Shown here: positions 1 through 5,514 of the stretch, piece after piece | Layout: each line of letters begins with the position of its first letter | Position numbering within the stretch: the stretch's first letter is position 1 | NCBI GenBank assembly: GCA_008636095.1 | Contig: VSJD01000107.1 | Span: 1-12,919 of the forward strand | Length of the DNA stretch: 12,919 nt | Direction: 5' to 3' | Source: Kiritimatiellota bacterium | GTDB taxonomy: Bacteria > Verrucomicrobiota > Kiritimatiellia > JAAZAB01 | The notes under the pieces: model-generated | Databases searched by the model: none | What the model was told of the DNA's origin: nothing | What the model saw: the letters and a program-made list of their open reading frames with translations, nothing else | Program-made: the position numbers and the translations under genes

Positions 1-590
1 GTACGGCCATTGGACTTGGCGCGCAGAATATGCATTGGGAAAAAGCGGGCGCTTTTACCGGTGAAGTGTCCGCGGCCATGTTACGCGAACTGTATTGCCA
101 CTATGTCATTATCGGCCATAGCGAGCGCCGCACGCTCTTCGGCGAGACCGATGAGGCCGTCAACCGCAAAGTCAAGACGGCGTTGGCCAGCAACCTGCAC
201 CCGATTGTCTGTGTTGGCGAAACCCTGCAACAGCGGCAGGCGAACCAGACCGAGGCGGTCATCCGGACCCAGGTGCTGAACGGTCTTAAGGACATTGGCC
301 CGGATCAATTTGCCCCTGTAATCATGGCCTACGAGCCGGTCTGGGCGATTGGCACCGGCATGACGGCCGCGCCCGATCAGGCCCAGGTCGTGCATAAGTT
401 TATCCGCGGCCTGTTGCAGGAAATGGCCGGTGAGCGCGTGGCGCAAACCGTGCGCATCCAGTACGGCGGCAGTGTCAAGCCGGCCAATGCCAAGGAGTTA
501 TTTCACCAGCCGGATATTGATGGCGGGCTGATCGGGGGCGCGGCGCTGGACGCGGATTCGTTCATGGCCATCGTGAACGCGGCGCTGTAG
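1..590 (+). CDS. tpiA: Triosephosphate isomerase, 3' part (5' end outside window)
   Basis: Interconverts dihydroxyacetone phosphate and glyceraldehyde 3-phosphate in cytoplasmic glycolysis and gluconeogenesis. The reading frame is open from base 3, so the gene begins before the window; about 195 of the usual ~250 codons are present. Visible family motifs in order: the substrate-side segment GAFTGEVS, the catalytic histidine in IGHSERR, the catalytic glutamate in AYEPVWAIGTG (loop 6 follows), the phosphate-binding YGGSVKPANA and the C-terminal LIGGAALDADSF. Nothing essential is missing from the visible part. The internal ATG at base 30 lies inside the barrel and is not a start. secG follows 189 bp downstream; tpiA-secG adjacency is common in bacteria, and pgk/gap would be natural upstream neighbours, but that is outside the window. 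Confidence 0.97.
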   Translation, partial: TAIGLGAQNMHWEKAGAFTGEVSAAMLRELYCHYVIIGHSERRTLFGETDEAVNRKVKTALASNLHPIVCVGETLQQRQANQTEAVIRTQVLNGLKDIGPDQFAPVIMAYEPVWAIGTGMTAAPDQAQVVHKFIRGLLQEMAGERVAQTVRIQYGGSVKPANAKELFHQPDIDGGLIGGAALDADSFMAIVNAAL

Positions 591-607
591 CGAATGGCAA
601 TGCCATA

Positions 608-743
608 AAATTCCAAATTCCAAGGAAATAAAATCAACGAAGGCAAAAGAAAAAACTGAAAGTAAACCGGGATTTATTTGTTTGTTTTTCATTAGAATTT
701 AAGGGCCTATTCCTCGGAATTTGGATTTTGGAATTTGGAATTT
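608..743. repeat. Inverted-repeat element with arms of tandem 7-bp units
   Basis: The 189-bp tpiA-secG spacer holds a perfect 16-bp inverted repeat, 608-623 against 728-743, about 104 bp apart. Each arm is built from 7-bp units: the right arm is GGAATTT, GGATTTT, GGAATTT, GGAATTT (716-743), the left arm is two copies of AAATTCC. Both arms also carry a TTCCTYGGAA core at the inner end (left arm on the minus strand 627-618, right arm 710-719). The interior is A+T rich and has no convincing ORF. Architecture fits a short non-coding interspersed repeat or MITE-like element; a transcript would fold into a long stem. No transposase is visible. Confidence 0.6.
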
Positions 744-748
744 AGGTT

Positions 749-763
749 GCGGGCGTAGCCCGC
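749..763 (+). other. Short GC-rich hairpin just upstream of the secG ribosome binding site
   Basis: GCGGGC, loop GTA, GCCCGC: a perfect 6-bp stem ending 8 bp before the GAGGGT ribosome binding site of secG (771-776). It is followed by an A-run, not a T-run, so it does not read as a terminator on the plus strand; on the minus strand it lacks a following T tract as well, because the bases at 740-748 are not A-rich. It may affect secG translation or be part of the neighbouring repeat. Confidence 0.4.
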
Positions 764-779
764 GGAAAAAGAGGGTGAT

Positions 780-1256
780 ATGATTTATGTCAAAGCCATA
801 TTGATCTTGATTGAAATTATCAGCAGTATTCTGCTGATCGTGATTATCCTGTTGCAGCGTTCGAAGAGCGAGGGCTTAGGGCTGGCCTTCGGTTCCCAAA
901 TGGGCGAGTCGCTGTTTGGCGCCCGGGCCGGCAACGTCCTGGTGAAAACCACAGTGTGGCTGGGCATTATTTTCCTGGTCAATACGACCGTGCTGGCCAA
1001 AATCTATTCCAAGGGAACATCCCAATCCCTGATATCGGAAAGCAGTGCTCCGGCGCCCATGGCGCGCCAGGTGCCGGCCCCAGCCGGGGTGCCGGTCCCA
1101 GCCGGGGTACCGGTCCCCGGTCCGGTGGGTCAGCCCGCAAACCAGCCACTGGCCCCGGCTGTGCCTATGTCGGTTCCAATGACCCCGCTGGCGCCGACAC
1201 CGTCGCCGGTTATACCGGTCAGCGTGCCTGCCGCCACACCCGCTCCGGCCCCCTGA
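780..1256 (+). CDS. secG: Preprotein translocase subunit SecG
   Basis: Small membrane subunit of the SecYEG channel that assists SecA-driven export. 158 residues: membrane segment 1 at about residues 4-25, the conserved cytoplasmic loop LLQRSKSEGLGLAFG (about 24-38) with SLFGARAGNVL, then membrane segment 2 at about 57-75. This matches the SecG core of about 75-80 residues. The remaining ~80 residues are a Pro/Ala/Val-rich tail, longer than in the E. coli protein (110 aa), containing an 18-bp tandem repeat that encodes VPAPAG-like units. Start supported by GAGGGT at 771-776, 3 nt before the ATG. It sits downstream of tpiA, as in many genomes, and 13 bp ahead of a peptide-binding lipoprotein gene, so the two are probably co-transcribed. 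Confidence 0.93.
   Translation: MIYVKAILILIEIISSILLIVIILLQRSKSEGLGLAFGSQMGESLFGARAGNVLVKTTVWLGIIFLVNTTVLAKIYSKGTSQSLISESSAPAPMARQVPAPAGVPVPAGVPVPGPVGQPANQPLAPAVPMSVPMTPLAPTPSPVIPVSVPAATPAPAP
1071..1124 (+). repeat. 18-bp tandem repeat in the secG tail
   Basis: Two good copies (1071-1088, 1089-1106) and one diverged copy (1107-1124) of the unit GTGCCGGCCCCAGCCGGG, in the secG frame encoding Val-Pro-Ala-Pro-Ala-Gly. The same unit, shifted one base, recurs 245 bp downstream in the next gene in another reading frame (1351-1416). The unit itself can fold (CCGGC ... GCCGG around CCC/GGG). Confidence 0.85.
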
Positions 1257-1269
1257 ATCGGCAGTCGCC

Positions 1270-3165
1270 ATGCCAAGGCCTCTTTCCATATCATTGACTC
1301 GTACCGGTCGGGTTGTTGGCGCGCTGGCCGGCATCCTTCTGCTCGCCACCTGCCGGCCCCAGCCGGGGTGCCGGCCCCAGCCGGGGTGCCGGCCCCAGCC
1401 GAGGTGTCGGCCCCAGGATGAATCGTTGACTTCGGAACCTGCGGGTCAAACCACATTTTACGGGGTCGCGTCCCGCATTCGCGGGTTTGATCCGGTCATG
1501 GCCGGCGATGTGGCCTCGGCGCTGGCTATCAGCCGGATTTACGAAGGCCTGCTTCAATATGCCTATCTGAAACGGCCCTATGCCGTCGAGCCGTGCCTGG
1601 CCGCCGCCTTACCGCAAGTTTCACCGGATGCGCTTACCTATACTTTTTCCGTTCGCCGCGGCATTTGTTTTCAGGACGATCCCTGCTTCACCGCCACGCA
1701 GGGCCGCGGCCGCGAATTGACTGCCGCTGATTTTGTCTATTCCATCAAACGGGTCGCAGATCTCAAGACCGGCTCGACGGGGTTCTGGGCATTTAACGAC
1801 CGGATTGTGGGGCTCGATGAATTCCGCGCCGCTTCCGCCGATGACAAACTGACCGATTACAGTCTTGCGGTGGAAGGCTTAAGCGCGCTGGACGACTATA
1901 CCTTCCAAATCCGGCTTAAACGGCCTTATCCGCAACTGCTCTGGATCATGACCATGCATTACACGTTTGCCGTGCCGCGCGAGGCGGTTGATTTTTACGG
2001 CGCGGATTTTGTCAATCATCCGGTGGGCACGGGCCCTTATGTGCTGAAGTCGTGGAAAAAGAATTACCGGCTGGAATACGCACGCAATCCCAAGTGGGCG
2101 CAAACAGGTCGCATCGAACGGTACCCGGCTGAGGGTTCGACGGGCGATGTCGCGCAGGGCCTGCTGATGGATGCCGACAAACCTTTGCCCCTGATTGACC
2201 GCGTGGTGCAGTATGTCATCGGGGATACATCCACGATGTGGTTCATGTTCCTCAAGGGCCAGTTTGAAATGTCAGGTATTTCGCGCGACAATTGGAATGC
2301 CGTAATTTCGACCGAAAAGTCTTTGAATCGCGACCTGGCCGCCAAGGGCATTCGCATGTTTGCCGCCCCGGTCATGGAAACCTTTTACATTGGGTTCAAC
2401 CTGGATGATCCCGTCGTGGGCCCGAATAAGCGCCTGCGCCAGGCGCTGACCTGCGCCTTCAACTCGGAAACCTATGTTCGATTCTATAATGATCGCGTCA
2501 TCCGTGCCAAGGGCCCCATTCCGCCCGGTATCGCCGGGTTCGAAGACCAGCGCACGCCATATCCCTTCGACCTGACCCGTGCCCGCAGCCTGCTTGCGGA
2601 AGCGGGTTATCCCGGCGGCAAGGATCCCCGAACCGGCCGGCGGCTCAAGCTGACCATTGACCTGGGCAATGCCAACGATCCCGAAATGCGCGCCGCCGTG
2701 GAATTATTTGCCGATTTCATGGGGCAAATCGGTGTGCTGATTGTACCGGTTTATAATAACTGGCCGGCTTTCCTGGAACGGATCGAGCGGCGCCAGGCGC
2801 AGTTGTTCCGGCTGGGCTGGGTTGCGGATTATCCCGATGCCGAAAACTTTCTCCAGCTTTTCTACGGCCCTAACAGCTCGCCGGGCCCCAACCACAGCAA
2901 TTACCGCAACAAGGATTTTGACGCGCTGTATGAAAAGGTGCGCGTCCTGCCGGAGTCGCCGGAACGTACCGCGCTCTATCGCCAGATGGCGGCAATGGTT
3001 GTCGAGGACTGCCCCTGGATTTTTGAACAGCACCCGCTCTCCTACGCGCTAACCCACGCTTGGCTGAAGAATTACAAGCCCCACGACTTTCCCTACGGCA
3101 TGGGCAAGTATTACGCCATTGATACGGAGGAGCGCCAGGCATGGAAAGCGAAAACAAGCCCCTGA
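1270..3165 (+). CDS. ABC transporter substrate-binding lipoprotein, family 5 (oligo/dipeptide type)
   Basis: Predicted extracytoplasmic binding protein for peptide or nickel-type ABC importers. 631 residues. The N-terminus has positive residues (R2-R14), a hydrophobic stretch (about 15-26) and a lipobox-like LLLATC, so Cys28 is the likely lipid-anchored residue; Thr at -1 is less usual than Gly/Ala/Ser. Next come 18-bp-repeat-encoded CRPQPG units with Cys at 34, 40 and 46. The mature part shows family features: GFDPVMAGDVASALAISRIYEGLL, TYTFSVRRGICFQDD, LTAADFVYSIKRVAD, HPVGTGPYVLKSW and the late VADYPDAENFLQLFYG...NYRNKDFDALY segment. Length fits the family (500-650 aa). Starts 13 bp after secG. 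No permease or ATPase genes follow, so it is an orphan binding protein here. The ligand cannot be told from sequence alone. Confidence 0.88.
   Translation: MPRPLSISLTRTGRVVGALAGILLLATCRPQPGCRPQPGCRPQPRCRPQDESLTSEPAGQTTFYGVASRIRGFDPVMAGDVASALAISRIYEGLLQYAYLKRPYAVEPCLAAALPQVSPDALTYTFSVRRGICFQDDPCFTATQGRGRELTAADFVYSIKRVADLKTGSTGFWAFNDRIVGLDEFRAASADDKLTDYSLAVEGLSALDDYTFQIRLKRPYPQLLWIMTMHYTFAVPREAVDFYGADFVNHPVGTGPYVLKSWKKNYRLEYARNPKWAQTGRIERYPAEGSTGDVAQGLLMDADKPLPLIDRVVQYVIGDTSTMWFMFLKGQFEMSGISRDNWNAVISTEKSLNRDLAAKGIRMFAAPVMETFYIGFNLDDPVVGPNKRLRQALTCAFNSETYVRFYNDRVIRAKGPIPPGIAGFEDQRTPYPFDLTRARSLLAEAGYPGGKDPRTGRRLKLTIDLGNANDPEMRAAVELFADFMGQIGVLIVPVYNNWPAFLERIERRQAQLFRLGWVADYPDAENFLQLFYGPNSSPGPNHSNYRNKDFDALYEKVRVLPESPERTALYRQMAAMVVEDCPWIFEQHPLSYALTHAWLKNYKPHDFPYGMGKYYAIDTEERQAWKAKTSP
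1351..1416 (+). repeat. 18-bp tandem repeat in the lipoprotein N-terminus
   Basis: 3.7 copies of TGCCGGCCCCAGCCGGGG: 1351-1368 and 1369-1386 identical, 1387-1404 with one change, and a 12-bp partial copy 1405-1416. In frame it encodes Cys-Arg-Pro-Gln-Pro-Gly, starting exactly at the lipobox cysteine codon. It is the same unit as in the secG tail, read one base out of phase. Confidence 0.9.
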
Positions 3166-3262
3166 AGAGCGGAAACAAGGCTAACCCGGATATTCCAAGG
3201 CAGGGGCGATCTTGGGCCGTGCAATATCGGCATGATATTTCACTCCGGACAGGTGGTTTATC

Positions 3263-3838
3263 ATGAGCATCGAGCAATGGCTGGATCAATACGGATATTG
3301 GGCGGTATTTTGCGGGGTCTTTCTTGAAGGCCCAATCACGCTCGCTCTGGCCGGTTTCCTGGCGCACCAGGGGTATTTAAACATATTCGTGGTTTTCGCA
3401 ACCGCATTTGTGGCCACATTCACGGTGATAGAAATCAGCTATTTCATCGGCCTGGTTGCCGGCCAATATTTACTGGCACGCTGGCCTTTCTGGCGCCGAA
3501 ACAACGTCCGTTTCGCGGCGCTGATCGAACGTTATAAATCACCTTTCATGCTGGGCTTTCGCTATTTCTCCGGCTCCCACACGGTGATTCCCGTGGCGAT
3601 TGGCATGGGCCGGATTCGTCCGGCTTATTTTACAGCCATGAACGCGATCGGCGCCGCGCTCTGGACGCTCACCTATTTTCTGGTCGGGTATTTCTTCGGC
3701 CATGCTTTTGAATTGCTCATCGAGGACATTAAACAGCACGAAAAAACGATTGCTCTTGTTCTGGTTGCGGTAATGATTATTATTTATATGGTGCGCCGAT
3801 GGATTTTCGCTCGTGGCGCCGTCAGGCAACAGGTGTAG
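3263..3838 (+). CDS. DedA-family integral membrane protein
   Basis: Inner-membrane protein of the DedA/SNARE-associated superfamily; E. coli members affect membrane potential, cell division and lipid flipping, and some homologues move undecaprenyl or glycerophospholipids. 191 residues, within the family range (190-220). Seen: re-entrant-type segment FCGVFLEGPITLALAGFLAHQG (about 16-37) with the conserved glutamate E22, hydrophobic 40-66, then GFRYFSGSHTVIPVAIGMG (98-116), and hydrophobic 122-147 and 163-178 with a basic C-terminus. In the usual R-x-x-x-G-x-R-T motif the first Arg is present (R100) but the second is His106. Start chosen for the AGGTGG 5 nt or so upstream and because the core begins soon after. 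It follows the binding protein by 97 bp with no clear terminator between. Confidence 0.85.
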   Translation: MSIEQWLDQYGYWAVFCGVFLEGPITLALAGFLAHQGYLNIFVVFATAFVATFTVIEISYFIGLVAGQYLLARWPFWRRNNVRFAALIERYKSPFMLGFRYFSGSHTVIPVAIGMGRIRPAYFTAMNAIGAALWTLTYFLVGYFFGHAFELLIEDIKQHEKTIALVLVAVMIIIYMVRRWIFARGAVRQQV

Positions 3839-3985
3839 CCTCAAATTAATAGATTGCAAAAATGGGGCGTGTCCTTCCGGATGGCGCGTTGGATATTAAC
3901 GGTCTGTTACCCACATCGCTTTTGCTGCGTTCTGGTGTGGCGGCGCTTATATGAAGTGCGGTATTTTATTGTGCTTTGACCCGAT

Positions 3986-4006
3986 GTGCGCTTCGCAGAA
4001 GCGCAC
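3986..4006. repeat. REP-like perfect hairpin
   Basis: GTGCGCTTC, loop GCA, GAAGCGCAC: a perfect 9-bp stem, GC-rich, followed by CTACAGCAAGG and no T-run. Form and intergenic position fit a repetitive extragenic palindrome. There is only one copy in this window, so repetition is not shown. Confidence 0.45.
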
Positions 4007-4096
4007 CTACAGCAAGGCAACCTATAATTCACGGGCGCCCCTGAGCCCCGACAAGATTCTTGGCCTGCCCCCTTCCCTTCCCTTTCCCGCGCGGGC

Positions 4097-4143
4097 CACC
4101 ATGTCGATGTCTCAAGAGCAAAGACATGGTGTTAATTTTTTCT
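4097..4143 (+). terminator. Terminator-like hairpin downstream of the dedA-like gene
   Basis: Perfect 9-bp inverted repeat CACCATGTC (4097-4105) and GACATGGTG (4123-4131) with a 17-nt loop, followed directly by TTAATTTTTTCTT (4132-4144). This is the form of a rho-independent terminator on the plus strand. The loop is longer than ideal and the distance from the dedA-like stop (about 260 bp) is large. Confidence 0.4.
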
Positions 4144-4144
4144 T

Positions 4145-4184
4145 AACAACATTCTAACATTCTGCAGAATGTTGGAATGTTGTT
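4145..4184. repeat. 40-bp near-perfect palindrome (AACATTCT repeats)
   Basis: Two 20-base arms with no spacer, centred on CTGCAG between 4164 and 4165. All positions pair except one, which would be G-U in RNA. Each arm holds a tandem of two near-identical octamers (AACATTCT, AACATTCT; mirrored on the other side). It is A+T-richer than its surroundings. It could be a protein-binding site, a bidirectional terminator stem or an element end; the sequence alone does not decide. Confidence 0.6.
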
Positions 4185-4255
4185 TGTGAATTTTAAGAGA
4201 GCTTTGCAGGGAATTAGTGTCGGCCTTGTAATTAGCCTTGCTTGCTTCGACCCAC

Positions 4256-5317
4256 TTATGACGGGATGAAGTTTTCCCGGCCGGTGAGCGCCAGAATAGT
4301 TTCGGCGATCAGCGTGACGGTCGCATCCAGATCGCGGAGCGAGACCACTTCCACGGGGCTGTGCATGTAGCGGTTCGGCACGCTGACCAGTGCCGCGGCA
4401 CAGCCACCGCGCGAGAGTTGCATGGCGTTGGCATCGGTCCCGGTGCCGCGCGGCTCCGCCTGCATCTGGAACTTTATTTTTTTATGCCGGGCGGTGTCGC
4501 AGAGCAGTTTGCCCAGCACGGGATTGATGTTGGCGCCCCGGTGCAGAATGGGTCCCTTGCCCAGTGCGATGTCGCCGACTTTCTTGGGGTCGCCGCCCGG
4601 GTAGTCCGAGGTAAAGCCCACGTCCACGGCAATACCGATGTCCGGATGAATGTGGTAAGCGCTGGTAATGGCGCCCCGCAGGCCGACTTCTTCCTGCACG
4701 GTGGATACCGCGTACACGGCCACGTTTAGTTTTTTACGCCGCAGGGCGCCGAGCACTTCCGTCACGACCCAGGCGCCGACACGGTCGTCAAAGGCCCGCG
4801 AGGATACCAGCTCGTTTTTCAATTCGATGAAATCCGGCGTGACGACCACAGAATCGCCCACGGCCACCGATTTCAGCGCGTCCGCCTTGTTCCTGGCGCC
4901 GATATCAATCCAGAGATCCTCCAACTTGACGCCCTTGTCGCGCTCGGCCGCCTCCAGCAGATGAATCGGCTTGCGGCCGATGACGCCATAGATCGGTCCC
5001 TTGGCGGTGGTGATGCACACGCGCTGGCCGACGGCGACCAGCGGATCCCAGCCGCCGATGGCCGCAAAGAATATAAATCCTTTATCGTCAATATGAGTAA
5101 TCATCAGCCCGATTTCATCCACATGGCCGGCCAGCATGACCTTGATCCGGGCCTTCTCGTTCAATGTCCCGATCAAGTTGCCGTGGACGTCCCCGGTGAC
5201 CCGGTCCGCGACGTTCTGCATCCGGGCGCGAATCACTTTTTGAGCGGGGACTTCGAACCCCGACGGGGAGGGTTGTTTCATCAGGTTTTTCAAAAAAGAC
5301 AGTGCATCAGCATTCAT
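4256..5317 (-). CDS. M42-family metallo-aminopeptidase (glutamyl aminopeptidase/FrvX type)
   Basis: Cytoplasmic di-metal exopeptidase that typically forms a large tetrahedral dodecamer and removes N-terminal residues from short peptides. 353 residues, the usual length (340-370). Ligands and catalytic residues are all recognisable: His65 in AGHVDEIG, bridging Asp177 in AFDDRVG, catalytic Glu209 and ligand Glu210 in QEEVGLRGA, Asp232 in VDVGFTSDYPGG, and His319 in YMHSPVE. The PDZ-like inserted domain lies at about 70-165. GTGTDANAMQLSRGG (291-305) is also typical. The start is supported by AAGGAC ending a few nt before the ATG. Transcribed alone, with a plausible promoter at 5379-5406; it may recycle peptides taken up by systems such as the nearby binding protein, which is inference. 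Substrate preference (endoglucanase M annotations are historical) is not predictable here. Confidence 0.93.
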   Translation of the reverse strand: MNADALSFLKNLMKQPSPSGFEVPAQKVIRARMQNVADRVTGDVHGNLIGTLNEKARIKVMLAGHVDEIGLMITHIDDKGFIFFAAIGGWDPLVAVGQRVCITTAKGPIYGVIGRKPIHLLEAAERDKGVKLEDLWIDIGARNKADALKSVAVGDSVVVTPDFIELKNELVSSRAFDDRVGAWVVTEVLGALRRKKLNVAVYAVSTVQEEVGLRGAITSAYHIHPDIGIAVDVGFTSDYPGGDPKKVGDIALGKGPILHRGANINPVLGKLLCDTARHKKIKFQMQAEPRGTGTDANAMQLSRGGCAAALVSVPNRYMHSPVEVVSLRDLDATVTLIAETILALTGRENFIPS

Positions 5318-5378
5318 GGATGGTCCTTGGGTACTTGTGGTGGTTAATGACGAACGCGACGAGCGTGTTATGGGCTCT

Positions 5379-5406
5379 ATTGTGCAAACTACAGGGCGAC
5401 TGTCAA
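5379..5406 (-). promoter_or_regulatory. Sigma70-type promoter for the M42 peptidase gene
   Basis: On the minus strand: perfect -35 TTGACA (5406-5401), 16-nt spacer, and -10 CACAAT (5384-5379, 4 of 6 matches to TATAAT). Predicted transcription start is near 5371, giving a leader of about 54 nt. Confidence 0.5.
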
Positions 5407-5514
5407 GCCGCTATTTATCCCTCTATTTACCATGTTCGTAATTATCCAAATCTTGAACTTGCGCAAACGGGCGTGGGTCGGTAAGGTAAAGGCTTATCGC
5501 AACTATAAGGAATA

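Larger units (their letters stand above)
3839..4255. other. Gene-free gap between convergent dedA-like and M42 peptidase genes
   Basis: A 417-bp stretch without a credible gene. The one forward ORF here (3951-4157) has no ribosome binding site, runs through two hairpins and resembles nothing known. What the stretch holds is a REP-like hairpin (3986-4006), a terminator-like hairpin (4097-4143) and a 40-bp palindrome (4145-4184), described separately. Confidence 0.6.

Noticed and set aside
876..1349. Minus-strand ORF across the secG tail with repeated Arg/His/Gly
   Set aside because: It is the reverse reading of the Pro/Ala-rich tail and the 18-bp repeat; composition is a by-product.
1071..1416. 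CRISPR-like array
   Set aside because: The units are directly adjacent with no unique spacers between them and lie inside coding frames; it is a minisatellite.
3951..4157. 68-codon forward ORF in the dedA to M42 gap
   Set aside because: No ribosome binding site, no recognisable similarity, and it crosses the REP-like hairpin and the terminator-like hairpin. Most likely chance.
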